Assembly (NCBI GenBank): GCA_015075745.1
Contig: JABTTW010000002.1
Coordinates: 124,001-188,000 of the forward strand
Source: Planctomycetia bacterium
GTDB lineage: Bacteria; Planctomycetota; Phycisphaerae; UBA1845; UTPLA1
Direction of reading: 5' to 3'
DNA length: 64,000 bases
Below, one piece after another: positions 16,627 to 25,662 of this stretch (position 1 is the stretch's first letter; each line of letters opens with the position of its first letter). The position numbers and the translations under genes were made by a program. The notes under the pieces are model-generated. The model worked only from the letters and a program-made list of their open reading frames with translations. It searched no databases and was not told where the DNA came from.

Positions 16627-17826
16627 ATGACCACGCTCTCCCGACAGTCTGAGGTCATTCGTCGAAGCGGCGTCGCGCCAACGGGTGACAATCCGCGCGC
16701 GATGCGAAGGCGTCCCGGCGGTTCGCGTTCGGCATTCTCCCTCCTCGAAACCACCATCGCCCTCAGCATCCTCGGCGTCGGACTCATCATGGTTGCCGCT
16801 GTCTTCCCTGTTGCGCTGACCGAACACCGCCAGAGCACCGAGCAATTCCGCGCGATGGAGCTGTTCTCCAAGGCAGAGGCCATGATCGCGGCCAAGGTCA
16901 ACACCGCCGATCTCTGGGTGGATCCCGTCTATCTCCCGGGTGGTCTACTCGTAGGCCGGGACTCACCGTGGTACCTGCTCCCGACGTCCAATGTCGCCCT
17001 CGGCAACGATTGCTGGGACGCGATGATCCAGGGCCTCGCCCCCGATGACGAACTCTATGCCAATTTGGCCAACGGCTATCTGCCCGGCGTCACCGTGACG
17101 CCGCCATTCCCGAATCGTCTCACTCTGCTCGGCCTCGATATCCTCAGTGACAAGCTCGCCCCCTTCACGAACCTGCGCAACAGCTCACCGTGCATGGCGA
17201 TGGGCTCGGGTGTTCTGCCTCCGTCCGCATCGCCCTTCACCGATGCCGAGCTCATGACCACGCCTAATCGCATCGTGTGGTACGGCTTCTATCGCCGTCT
17301 CGCCGCAGGCACGTTCGAATTCGCCGCGGCAGCCTGCAAGCAGCGCCGAAGGCAGTTCTTCGCCGAGCAGGACTTGACTATTCCCGCGTTTGCATCCGAT
17401 CTTGGAGCTTTTCGTACCGATAGGCGATTGCCCGTACCGTGGCGTGTGCTGGTTGCGTGGGATGGTAGAAACGTTATCTCCAACGGCGTTGTCGTCGTAC
17501 CTCCGCCGCCCCATGCAGTCGAATTGAAAAAACTGGCGAGACTCGCGCCAATTGGCACAAAGCTCATGGTTCGCGGAGGGGTCGATGGACCTTCTCCAGT
17601 GCCGCCGATCAGCGCCGGGACGATCTTGACCGTATCCGACATCATCGACGACTACTCGGTCGAAATCGTTGGCGAAACAAGCGGTCTGGTGCCTTATGAC
17701 CCTGATTTTCCGACTTCTCCGGGCCCACCGTTTTACGCGTTCGATGTCTGGGTCTTCCCCCCCGCTTTTGAATCAGGCTTTCTCGGTCGCGAGTCGCCGG
17801 TGCTCGATTGGAGGGTGCCGCTATGA
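16627..17826 (+). CDS. Pseudopilin 3 (prepilin-type N-terminus, GspI/PilV-like)
   Basis: 399 residues. A 35-residue basic leader (RRRPGGSRSA) leads to the prepilin helix FSLLETTIALSILGVGLIMV; the T-T-I-A-L pattern is like GspI/PilV minor pilins. The remaining roughly 330 residues are a Pro/Gly-rich extracellular domain with no recognised fold. It follows pseudopilin 2 by one base and ends in an ATGA overlap with pseudopilin 4, so all four must be translated from one message. Confidence 0.78.
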   Translation: MTTLSRQSEVIRRSGVAPTGDNPRAMRRRPGGSRSAFSLLETTIALSILGVGLIMVAAVFPVALTEHRQSTEQFRAMELFSKAEAMIAAKVNTADLWVDPVYLPGGLLVGRDSPWYLLPTSNVALGNDCWDAMIQGLAPDDELYANLANGYLPGVTVTPPFPNRLTLLGLDILSDKLAPFTNLRNSSPCMAMGSGVLPPSASPFTDAELMTTPNRIVWYGFYRRLAAGTFEFAAAACKQRRRQFFAEQDLTIPAFASDLGAFRTDRRLPVPWRVLVAWDGRNVISNGVVVVPPPPHAVELKKLARLAPIGTKLMVRGGVDGPSPVPPISAGTILTVSDIIDDYSVEIVGETSGLVPYDPDFPTSPGPPFYAFDVWVFPPAFESGFLGRESPVLDWRVPL

Positions 17827-19271
17827 TGGTACGCTCCAAATCGCCGATGCGCCCTGCGCGCCGCGCCTTCACCCTCCTCGAAGTCTCCGTGTCGATCGGT
17901 CTGCTCCTGATCGCCATGATCACCGTCGCCGGTGTCCTCCACCTCAGTTCCGATGCCGCCGGCCGAACCGCCGCACACGCCCGGGTGATCGAGGCCTCCA
18001 CGGCCCTTCAACATGAGCTGTCCGACAAGCTCGAAAAGATCGTCCCCGGTCTTCTCATCATCGAAAGCCCGCCGGCCACGCTCGCCCGCGTCGAAGCAAA
18101 GGGCGGCTCGCGCTATTTCCGACTTCGTCGCGACAGGCTCGTCTTCATCGCGGCACACGGCGGCGAAAGCGCCTTTGAATCCTTCACCGACCCCACGCGC
18201 GGCACCCCTTCCAATCCAGCATTCGCTCCCGCTTCCGGCGACGAAGCGCTGATGTACTTCGGACCGGGCATTCCCGTCGTCGCCGATGGTACGCCCGGTG
18301 GCAGACAGCGAGGAATCGAATTCGGCTCCGATGACCCCGATCTCATGGCATCAGAATGGATGTTTCTCCAAAGAGCCTTGATCTTCCTGCAGACCAATCC
18401 GCCCGTGCCCGGTTGGTTTCCGCCGGATATGAGCATCTTTTCCGGCGGCGCAGGAATGCTGGATGGCGCCGATCTCGACACCGCCCCATCGCTCATGCCG
18501 ATTTTCAATAATCGTATGGACGCCGTTGTTTCGGAGCCGTCCCCTGGACTGGCGGCCGGTGGCGCGAATCTGATCAGACACCTCAATGATCGCGTCGCCT
18601 TCCCCGGCGCCTTCGCGGCCCTCTTCCACGGCCCGTTGCCTTCGGCCCGTGCATTGTGGCAGGCCAGTCTCGCCCCCGCTTCGGTCAGCTACACCGACGA
18701 AAACGAAATTGATTACTACACTCGCTCCGGCTCCACCTTTTCCACGCGCCTCGCCGATTTCAGCATCGAATGGACCGACGGCGGCCGAGTGGACCCCTTG
18801 GGGCCTGACAACACACCGAACACCGGCGATGAGGATTTTCGCACCCGTTGGTTCGGCCTCGCCCCCGACGTGACCGATACCTTTGACACCGCCAATCCGG
18901 ACAATCTCAAGTTTCAGGCACGATTGAGGGGAACTGCGAATATCATCAATCCGTCGAATCCGAACCCCGCGAATCCTGACAATGACCCCGCCGCGACGAC
19001 CGCCTTCTTCAATCGAATTGAATGGTCGCCGACCGGCGTCTTGCGAGATGCAGACGCCCGTTACCGGGCAGTTTGGCTCGGCGCCGACTACGGTCTTCAT
19101 CCCAAGGCCCTGCGATTCACCTATCGAATCTTCGACGCGAACAATCGCCTGACCGAAGACACAACCATCGATCTCAACGAGGACGGAATCCCCGATCCCG
19201 ATGCCGCGTCGACGCCGTTTCTCGTGCGCCGCTGGGGCCGCCAGTTTTCCATCGTGATCCCGCTCTCCTGA
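17823..19271 (+). CDS. Pseudopilin 4 (prepilin-type N-terminus, GspJ/PilW-like)
   Basis: 482 residues from ATG 17823, with GGAGGG upstream and a 4-base overlap with the previous stop. A short leader MMVRSKSPMRPARRA precedes the cleavage site and helix FTLLEVSVSIGLLLIAMITV. The large C-terminal domain contains Asn/Pro/Asp-rich segments (NPSNPNPANPDNDPAATT) and a DLNEDGIPDPDA stretch that looks like a calcium-binding DxNxDG loop. Position as last pseudopilin fits GspJ/GspK. No terminator is obvious in the 115 bases before the next gene. Confidence 0.78.
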   Translation: MMVRSKSPMRPARRAFTLLEVSVSIGLLLIAMITVAGVLHLSSDAAGRTAAHARVIEASTALQHELSDKLEKIVPGLLIIESPPATLARVEAKGGSRYFRLRRDRLVFIAAHGGESAFESFTDPTRGTPSNPAFAPASGDEALMYFGPGIPVVADGTPGGRQRGIEFGSDDPDLMASEWMFLQRALIFLQTNPPVPGWFPPDMSIFSGGAGMLDGADLDTAPSLMPIFNNRMDAVVSEPSPGLAAGGANLIRHLNDRVAFPGAFAALFHGPLPSARALWQASLAPASVSYTDENEIDYYTRSGSTFSTRLADFSIEWTDGGRVDPLGPDNTPNTGDEDFRTRWFGLAPDVTDTFDTANPDNLKFQARLRGTANIINPSNPNPANPDNDPAATTAFFNRIEWSPTGVLRDADARYRAVWLGADYGLHPKALRFTYRIFDANNRLTEDTTIDLNEDGIPDPDAASTPFLVRRWGRQFSIVIPLS

Positions 19272-19386
19272 TCGCCCTGCCCGGTTGAATTCCTCATCGC
19301 GCCTTCCTACAGTCCAGCGCCATTTGACCCGCCCCGGACAGCACCCGACAATACCGGCCTAAACACTTTCAATCAGCGAGGGCGAA

Positions 19387-20760
19387 ATGAAGAACGAAGC
19401 CATCAACGCCGCGATTTCCTACCTTGATCAACACAAGGACCGCTTCCAGGCCGAGCTGTTCGACCTTTTGAAAATCCCAAGCATCTCCGCACAGAAGGAC
19501 CATGCCACGGATATGCGCCGTGCCGCCCAATGGGTCCTCGACCGATGCAAGGCCGCCGGTCTTCGCGCCGAAATCGTCGAGACCGAAGGCTGGCCCGCCG
19601 TCCTCGCCGAAGGCCCGCTGCATCCCGGCCGCCCTACCCTGCTCGTCTACGGTCACTACGATGTACAGCCCGAAGGCGATTTGTCGCTCTGGCACACCGG
19701 CCCGTTCGTCCCCGTCATTCAGGAAGGCAAGATCGTCTGCCGCGGCGCCGCCGATGACAAAGGCCAGATGTTCTGCGCCATCCTCGCGGCCGAAGCGTGG
19801 CTAAAGACGGCTCGCGACATCCCCGTCAATGTCAAGTTCTGCATCGAGGGCGAGGAAGAAGTCGGCTCGCCCAATCTCGCCAAGCTCATCAAGTCACACA
19901 AGGAAAAACTGGCCTGCGACTATGTCGTCATCCACGACACCGCCCAGTTCGGCGAAGGCATTCCCGCCGTCACCGCCGCGACCAAGGGGCTCGTCTACAA
20001 AGAGATCATCATTCGCGGGCCGAAGAAGGATCTGCACAGCGGAACCTTCGGCGGCTCCGTCGCCAATCCGGCGAATGTCCTCGCCAAGCTGATCGCCTCG
20101 TTCCACGATGCCGAAGGCCGCGTCAACATCCCCGGCTTCTACGATTCCGTGCAGGAAATGTCGGATGATGAAGTGAAAATGATGAACTCACTTCCCTTCG
20201 ACGAATCAGCCTTCCTCAAAGACCTCGGCAGTCCCAAAGGTTGGGGCGAGCAGGGCTACAGCATCCTTCACCGACGCTGGGCACGGCCGACGCTTGACGT
20301 AAACGGCATCTACGGCGGCTACATGAAGGAAGGCTCAAGCACCATCATTCCGTCCATGGCCGGTGCGAAAGTCTCCATGCGCCTCGTTCCGGATCAAAGC
20401 GCCGAGGAAATCGAACGCCTCTTCGAAGAAACCGTCCGCGCCCGCGTACCCGACACCGTCACGCTCGAGATCAAGACCCACGCCAGTTGCGACCCCTATC
20501 TCGCCGATCTCCGTTCCGCCGGGATGAAGGCCGCGCGCCAGGCCGTCGCCCTCGGTTTCGGAAAAGAGCCCGTCTTGATTCGTGAAGGCGGCAGCCTGCC
20601 GATTCTGCCGATGCTTCGGCAAGTCCTGGGCGCCGACAGCCTCATGCTTGGCTACTGCATGCCCAACTGCAACGCCCACTCCCCCAACGAATTCTTCCAT
20701 CTCCGCGACTTCGAAGCTGGCATGCGAACGTCCGCCGCGTTATTCGGGCTGATAGTCTGA
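19387..20760 (+). CDS. M20-family dipeptidase/metallopeptidase
   Basis: 457-residue di-zinc peptidase of family M20 (dipeptidase/carnosinase-like subgroup), cytoplasmic since no signal peptide is visible. Metal and catalytic residues are intact: H90 and D92 in YGHYDVQP, D123/D124 in RGAADDKGQ, the base in EGEEEVGS (155-162), H in VIHDTAQFG, and later MNGxYGGY-like VNGIYGGYMKEGSSTIIP of the lid domain, and NCNAHSPNEFF with the last His. Likely releases C-terminal residues from di- or tripeptides. Monocistronic. Confidence 0.92.
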   Translation: MKNEAINAAISYLDQHKDRFQAELFDLLKIPSISAQKDHATDMRRAAQWVLDRCKAAGLRAEIVETEGWPAVLAEGPLHPGRPTLLVYGHYDVQPEGDLSLWHTGPFVPVIQEGKIVCRGAADDKGQMFCAILAAEAWLKTARDIPVNVKFCIEGEEEVGSPNLAKLIKSHKEKLACDYVVIHDTAQFGEGIPAVTAATKGLVYKEIIIRGPKKDLHSGTFGGSVANPANVLAKLIASFHDAEGRVNIPGFYDSVQEMSDDEVKMMNSLPFDESAFLKDLGSPKGWGEQGYSILHRRWARPTLDVNGIYGGYMKEGSSTIIPSMAGAKVSMRLVPDQSAEEIERLFEETVRARVPDTVTLEIKTHASCDPYLADLRSAGMKAARQAVALGFGKEPVLIREGGSLPILPMLRQVLGADSLMLGYCMPNCNAHSPNEFFHLRDFEAGMRTSAALFGLIV

Positions 20761-20937
20761 CCTGCGCCGCAGTTGCCCTCGTTAGCGGACGTCGCCCGCC
20801 CCTTTTCAGAATCAGTCATATCCGTCGCTGATCCATCCCGAGACTTATGGCCCGCCCTCAGGCCGCCGATATCTCCGTGAGGCCTTGCAACGCGCCGAGA
20901 CGCGCGATTTCGCTTTCACCGCCGGGAGGTTACTGCC

Positions 20938-22017
20938 ATGCAGCTTCGAAAAACGCTCGTCTTCATCATCATCCTCTCAACCGGGTTCATCGCGCCCACC
21001 GCCGAGGCCCAGTTCAGCAGCTTGCAGCAGTTTCTCTTCCAGTCATTCCGCCAGGTCGGCGATCGCACCGCAAGCATCTTCCCGGGGGGCGGCCCGCTCT
21101 TTGACAACAACATTTTCGATCAGGCCATTCGCTACAACCGAACCGGCGACGGCTGGACCTACGAGGAATTCCGCTTTTTTGGGCCCGATAGTTTCAACAA
21201 CCCGAATTCGCTCGACCTGGGCCCGCTCAAGATTCAACTCGGTGCCGACGCGACACTTCTTGGCAACCCGCAGCCGGTCGGCATTCACAACAGCGTAGGT
21301 TACACGACCGCGCTCATTCCCGAAGTTTCCTTCAGGTCCCAAACCGGCCAGCGTGCATTCAACGTGTTCAGCGGACAGACCAACTTCTCGCCGGTGCCCA
21401 TCAACTACGAAGTGACCATGAATACCGGGATTCAGGATTATCAATGGTCCGGCAACATCCTCGTCGACGCCAACGGCCGGATGAACGCCTTGGGCTTCTA
21501 TGACCTCGACATGCGCGTCATGAACGTCGGCCAATCGACCGCCGACGGCCTTGTCGTCCATGATGAGCAGGTTACCGACTTCGATACCGGGCCGATCAAC
21601 ATTTCCGGCAACATCATGTTCGACGCCCTGGCCAGCCTCGCCCAGGGACTCGGCCAGACCGAGGCCGCCGCCTTTCCGCGTGCTATCTCCGGCGCCTCGG
21701 GTGACATCAACTCATCGAAAGCAAAGGTCGAGGAAATCATGGCCCGCATCCGGGCCGGCGAGCCCGTCAGCGACGAGGACATGTCCTTCATCATGCAGCA
21801 AATGTTCGTCACTGCATTCCTGAACGACCCGCTCGGCTTCATGCAAAACGGCCTGCCGGACGTGATCCCCGGCTTTGAAGGTCTCGAATTGGCCGTCTCC
21901 GAAGAACAGCCCGAACCCGCGACCAATACCAACGTCCCGGAGCCCGGTACCCTCATCCTCTTGGGGTCCGCCGCCGCTATAACCAGCTTCATCAAGCGAC
22001 GACGCAAAGTGGTGTAA
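20938..22017 (+). CDS. PEP-CTERM surface protein
   Basis: 359 residues, exported and probably anchored or processed by an exosortase. Signal peptide MQLRKTLVFIIILSTGFIAPTAEA; long Asn/Gly/Phe-rich beta domain with no recognised family; C-terminal sorting tail NVPEPGTLILLGSAAAITSF then KRRRK. Start ATG 20938 has GGGAGG nine bases upstream. Monocistronic, ended by a strong hairpin terminator at 22046-22088. No exosortase gene is in the window. Confidence 0.85.
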   Translation: MQLRKTLVFIIILSTGFIAPTAEAQFSSLQQFLFQSFRQVGDRTASIFPGGGPLFDNNIFDQAIRYNRTGDGWTYEEFRFFGPDSFNNPNSLDLGPLKIQLGADATLLGNPQPVGIHNSVGYTTALIPEVSFRSQTGQRAFNVFSGQTNFSPVPINYEVTMNTGIQDYQWSGNILVDANGRMNALGFYDLDMRVMNVGQSTADGLVVHDEQVTDFDTGPINISGNIMFDALASLAQGLGQTEAAAFPRAISGASGDINSSKAKVEEIMARIRAGEPVSDEDMSFIMQQMFVTAFLNDPLGFMQNGLPDVIPGFEGLELAVSEEQPEPATNTNVPEPGTLILLGSAAAITSFIKRRRKVV

Positions 22018-22045
22018 GCCTCCAAGCACTCGCAATCCAGCCATT

Positions 22046-22088
22046 AAACGGGCCCGGTTGGTCGAAAGATCACGGGCCCGTTTTTTTT
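22046..22088 (+). terminator. Rho-independent terminator of the PEP-CTERM gene
   Basis: Perfect 11-base arms AAACGGGCCCG (22046-22056) and CGGGCCCGTTT (22073-22083) around a 16-base loop, followed by a run of T to 22088. The clearest terminator in the window, 29 bases after the stop codon. Confidence 0.92.
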
Positions 22089-22264
22089 GCGCCGCCTCTC
22101 CCGGTCAGCGAATCATTTTCGGAACCAGATTCCCCGCGCCGATTCTCCCTGACCCGATGGAAAATTCTCCGCACCGCGAATTCTCGTATATATAATAGAC
22201 AGGGGCGGCCGATCCGTTTCATCCTCTGACCACCAGAAATCTGGCCGGCCCCGGAGCGAGGACC

Positions 22265-23395
22265 ATGCTCGAGATCAGCGCCATCCGTGCCGAAATGCCG
22301 ATCACGCGGCAATACAATTACCTCGATCACGCCGCCGTTGCGCCGATCTCCGGCCGCGCTGCCGCCGCAATGGCCCGCTTCATTGAAGAGGCACAAAGTC
22401 ATTCCTACGCCCGCGGCGGCCTGTACCCCGAGTCCAAGCGCGTTCGCCAGCTCGCCGCCAAGCTGCTCAACTGCCACACCGAGGAAGTCACCTTCGTCAA
22501 GAACACCGGCGAGGGTCTCAGCTACGTCGCCAACGGCCTGTCCTTTTCCAAGGGCGACAACATCGTCACCGCCGGATGCGAGTTCCCCGCCAACATCTAT
22601 CCCTGGATGAACCTCCGCTCCGCCGGCGTCCAGCTCAAGATGGTCCCGGAGGACAAAGGCCGCGTCCCGCTGGAGCGCCTCGTCGAATTAATCGACGACC
22701 GCACCCGTGTCGTGGCCATCTCCGCTGTCCAGTTTGCCAGCGGTTTTCGAACCGACCTCGCCAAGCTCGGCGCCATCTGCCAGGAGCGCGGCGTCCTCTT
22801 CTGCGTCGATGCCATTCAGGCGCTCGGCTGCGTTCCCATCGATGTCCGCGCCATGAAGATCGACTTCCTCAGCGCCGACGGCCACAAGTGGCTCCTCGGT
22901 CCCGAAGGCGCCGGCATCTTCTACTGCCGCCATGAGCTGCTCGGCCTTCTCCGGCCCTCCACCGTCGGGTGGCTCTCCGTCAAGAATCCGCTCAACTTCT
23001 CCGACTATCGCCTCGACTTCCGCGATGACGCCCGCCGATTCGACGGCGGCAGCTACAACCTCGCCGGAATCTGGGGTCTCGGCGCCTCCATCGAGTGGCT
23101 CCTCGAACTCGGCGTCGACAAGATCTGGGAGCGCGTCCAGTTGCTCACCGATCGTCTCGTCGAGGGCGTCCGCGAAAAGGGCTACCGCCTCGTCAGCTCC
23201 CGCTTGCCCGGCGAGTCCAGCGGCATCGTCGCCTTTGTCTCATCCACCCACGATCACGCCCGCATCGTTTCCCACCTTCGCCAGGAATACCGCACCGTTA
23301 TCGCCGCCCGCGAGGGTCGCCTCCGCGCCAGCCCCCATTTCTACAACACCGAGGACGAGATCGACCAGCTCGTCGAGCATCTCCCCGGCCACTAG
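22265..23395 (+). CDS. Class V aminotransferase (cysteine desulfurase-like fold)
   Basis: 376-residue PLP enzyme. The PLP lysine is K208 in SADGHKWLLGPEG; D182 (CVDAIQALG) would bind the pyridine nitrogen; NTGEGLSYVANGL holds the phosphate-binding turn. N-terminal YNYLDHAAVAPISG is typical of the isopenicillin-N epimerase/SufS-like branch. No conserved Cys loop of a true desulfurase is evident near the C-terminus, so a lyase, epimerase or transaminase is as likely. A TATAAT at 22191-22196 lies upstream without a convincing -35. Followed 122 bases later by cardiolipin synthase. Confidence 0.85.
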   Translation: MLEISAIRAEMPITRQYNYLDHAAVAPISGRAAAAMARFIEEAQSHSYARGGLYPESKRVRQLAAKLLNCHTEEVTFVKNTGEGLSYVANGLSFSKGDNIVTAGCEFPANIYPWMNLRSAGVQLKMVPEDKGRVPLERLVELIDDRTRVVAISAVQFASGFRTDLAKLGAICQERGVLFCVDAIQALGCVPIDVRAMKIDFLSADGHKWLLGPEGAGIFYCRHELLGLLRPSTVGWLSVKNPLNFSDYRLDFRDDARRFDGGSYNLAGIWGLGASIEWLLELGVDKIWERVQLLTDRLVEGVREKGYRLVSSRLPGESSGIVAFVSSTHDHARIVSHLRQEYRTVIAAREGRLRASPHFYNTEDEIDQLVEHLPGH

Positions 23396-23517
23396 TGGAC
23401 CAACTTGTCTGTCTCCCTGGGTAGCATGAGCCGCCGGCTCGTGCGTTTTCATCCGGCCCGCCCTCGACCGGTCTCTCTGTTGCCATCGGCGAATTGCTCG
23501 GTTAGCACTAGTGCCCG

Positions 23518-24966
23518 ATGAACGCCGCCGCCTGGACCATCCTGTCCATCCTGCATTACTCCGCGACGATCGTCGTCATCGAAAACCTGCTGCGCAAAAA
23601 GCACGACCCGCGCGGCACGCTCGCCTGGATCTTCGCCCTTCTCCTTCTGCCTTTTTTCAGTCTTGCCCTCTACCTGCTCATCGGAAATGTCCCCATCCAG
23701 CGCAAGGTCCGCCGTCGTCATCACCACCGCAGGATGATCGAGCCAAACCTCCGCCGCAAAACCACCGAGGCCGTTGCCTCGCACGACGCTCGCGACGAAC
23801 CCGGCCTCGACCCCGCCCAGCGCTCGCTCATCCGCATGGCCGTGCGCATCGGCGAGTCCATCGTCACCCGCGGCAACGATGTCTCCATCCATCACGACGC
23901 CGAAGCCGTCTTTCTCTCCATGAGCCTCGCCCTCGAGGCCGCTCAGTCCCACATTCACATGCAGTATTACATTTTCGCCAACGATGAAACCGGCCGCGCC
24001 GTCGGCGACCTCCTCATGAAGAAGGCGCGCGAAGGCTTGGAGGTGCGCCTTCTCCTCGACGCCATGGGCTCCTGGCGATTGCCGCGCTCCTATGTCCGCA
24101 CCCTTCGCCGCAGTGGCGTAAAGGTTGCGTTCTTTCTGCCGTGGGGACTCATCAGCCGTCGATTCCACCTCAACTGTCGCAACCACCGCAAGGCGGTCAT
24201 CATCGATGGCCGCATCGGCTTTTGCGGCAGCCAGAACATCGGCGACGAATACCTCGGCCGTCGGCGCAGGTTCGGCCCCTGGCGCGATACCCATCTCCGC
24301 ATCCGCGGGCCCGCCGTCGCCCAGCTTCAGGAGGTCTTCATCGAGGACTGGCACTTCGCCGCCCACGAGGACCTTTCAGCAAGCGATCGTTACTTCCCCG
24401 AGCCCCAGCTTCCCGGCTCGCAGATGGTGCAGATCATCGCCAGCGGGCCCGATCGCCGGCCGAACATGCTGCATCAACTCCTCAACGCGGCCGTCTCCGA
24501 CGCCGATCATTTCGTCTCGCTGGTCACGCCGTACTTCGTGCCCGATCGGGCCATGATACTGGCACTGGCGTCGGCGGCCTTTCGCGGCGTGCGCGTGCGT
24601 CTGATGCTGCCGGCCCGGTCGGATCACCGCATCGTCCTGTGGGCGGCACGGAGCTATTACGAGGAATTGCTCGAGTCCGGCGTGGAGATTTACGAATACT
24701 CCGAGGGCATGCTCCACGCCAAGACCGTCGTGGTCGACCGCCGCTGGGCGATGGTCGGCTCGGCCAACATGGACGAGCGGAGCTTCCGCATCAACTTCGA
24801 GCTGACCAGCCTGCTCTACGACGCCGGCCTGGCCCAGGACCTCCACGCCGACTTCGACGCCCTGCGCGAGCGCGCCGTCCGCATCACGCCGGAGTATTTG
24901 CAGAAGTGGACCTACCTCCAAAACCTCACCATGGGCGCCGCCCGCCTGGCGACCCCGCTGCTGTAA
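23518..24966 (+). CDS. cls: Cardiolipin synthase (phospholipase D family)
   Basis: 482 residues. Two N-terminal membrane helices, including the family's RGTLAWIFALLLLPFFSL, are followed by two PLD half-domains. Catalytic HKD motifs: H223/K225 in NHRKAVIIDGRIGFCGSQN, and H400/K402 in LHAKTVVVD then GSANMDERSF. It condenses two phosphatidylglycerols, or an equivalent phosphatidyl donor and acceptor, into cardiolipin at the membrane. Length is typical. Its end abuts the repeat-rich patch. Confidence 0.93.
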   Translation: MNAAAWTILSILHYSATIVVIENLLRKKHDPRGTLAWIFALLLLPFFSLALYLLIGNVPIQRKVRRRHHHRRMIEPNLRRKTTEAVASHDARDEPGLDPAQRSLIRMAVRIGESIVTRGNDVSIHHDAEAVFLSMSLALEAAQSHIHMQYYIFANDETGRAVGDLLMKKAREGLEVRLLLDAMGSWRLPRSYVRTLRRSGVKVAFFLPWGLISRRFHLNCRNHRKAVIIDGRIGFCGSQNIGDEYLGRRRRFGPWRDTHLRIRGPAVAQLQEVFIEDWHFAAHEDLSASDRYFPEPQLPGSQMVQIIASGPDRRPNMLHQLLNAAVSDADHFVSLVTPYFVPDRAMILALASAAFRGVRVRLMLPARSDHRIVLWAARSYYEELLESGVEIYEYSEGMLHAKTVVVDRRWAMVGSANMDERSFRINFELTSLLYDAGLAQDLHADFDALRERAVRITPEYLQKWTYLQNLTMGAARLATPLL

Positions 24967-24980
24967 AGCGGAAGGATTCC

Positions 24981-25070
24981 GCTCGTGCGTGAATCCCTTC
25001 TCGCACGGCCAACGATGGGAATCCCTTCCCATGTTCTCGTCCCCCGCCGGCCGTTTTCCCGCGCCAAAAG
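24981..25070 (-). repeat. Dispersed repeat C, copy 1
   Basis: About 90 bases; on the minus strand it runs from GGCGCGGGAAAACGG to GGGATTCACGCACGAGC. The same sequence, imperfectly, is at 42764-42854 on the plus strand, and its end alone is at 42545-42570. It contains GGGAAGGGATTCCC and a hairpin CGTGCG...CGCACG. It begins 15 bases after the cls stop. Confidence 0.75.
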
Positions 25071-25074
25071 CGTA

Positions 25075-25273
25075 CAAATCCAAGGTGACATAAGGTGAAA
25101 AAAAGGGGCCGAGGGATCGAGGGGCAGAGGGATCCTGGGTGAAGACCAGCGGGCTGATCGCGCGTAAGTCCTGCAAAGTCGAAGGTGACATACGGTGACA
25201 CACGCGATTTTTTTCGTTTGCAAGTGTTGTGGCGGGCACGTGTTGGGGCGCTTCGCGTTTTGGGTGGTTTTTG
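25075..25273 (+). repeat. Direct repeat A, copy 1 (about 200 bases)
   Basis: Imperfect direct repeat with copy 2 at 25464-25662. Shared blocks in the same order: AAGGTGACA...GGTGAAA, GGGGCCGAGGGATCGAGGGG, CCTGCAAA, a second GGTGACAT..GTGACAC, then GATTTTTTTCG and GCGGGCAC.TGTTGGGGCG. No coding potential is believed; the long minus-strand open frames here read repeated nonsense. Confidence 0.7.
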
Positions 25274-25336
25274 GTGGAAACGTCGAAAAATCGAAACTTC
25301 GAAATGCGAAGAGCCGGAGGGCGGACGCGTGTCGCA

Positions 25337-25363
25337 CCGTAGCGCCACCTCTTGTGGGTGGCG
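25337..25363. repeat. Short hairpin repeat B, copy 1
   Basis: 27 bases identical to 25414-25440. It starts with CCGTAG and contains CGCCACC (25343-25349) and GGTGGCG (25357-25363), arms of a 7-base-pair hairpin with a 7-base loop. Confidence 0.75.
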
Positions 25364-25413
25364 TTTCTCGAATGACGAAGGGACCGACGTTGCTGCCCGA
25401 GTAGGGTGCGCCC

Positions 25414-25440
25414 CCGTAGCGCCACCTCTTGTGGGTGGCG
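25414..25440. repeat. Short hairpin repeat B, copy 2
   Basis: Perfect copy of 25337-25363 in the same orientation, 77 bases downstream. Both lie between the two copies of repeat A. Confidence 0.75.
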
Positions 25441-25463
25441 TGCTTGGGAACCGTCGCGGACTC

Positions 25464-25662
25464 CAAAATCGAAGGTGACAATAGGTGAAAAAAGGGGCCG
25501 AGGGATCGAGGGGCAGAGTGGTCCAGGGTGAAGGCAATCGCGCGGATCGCGCACAACTCCTGCAAAATCGCAGGTGACATATAGTGACACAGCAGATTTT
25601 TTTCGATTGCAACTCTTGCGGCGGGCACATGTTGGGGCGGTTCGCAAATCCGGCGGTTTTTG
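25464..25662 (+). repeat. Direct repeat A, copy 2
   Basis: Second copy of the roughly 200-base repeat, 389 bases from copy 1, same orientation, with scattered substitutions and small indels. It carries its own pair of AGGTGACA motifs (25482 and 25571). Confidence 0.7.

Noticed and set aside
25075..25662. CRISPR array
   Set aside because: Repeats are about 200 bases, only two and imperfect; the 27-base repeats are only two; no cas genes.
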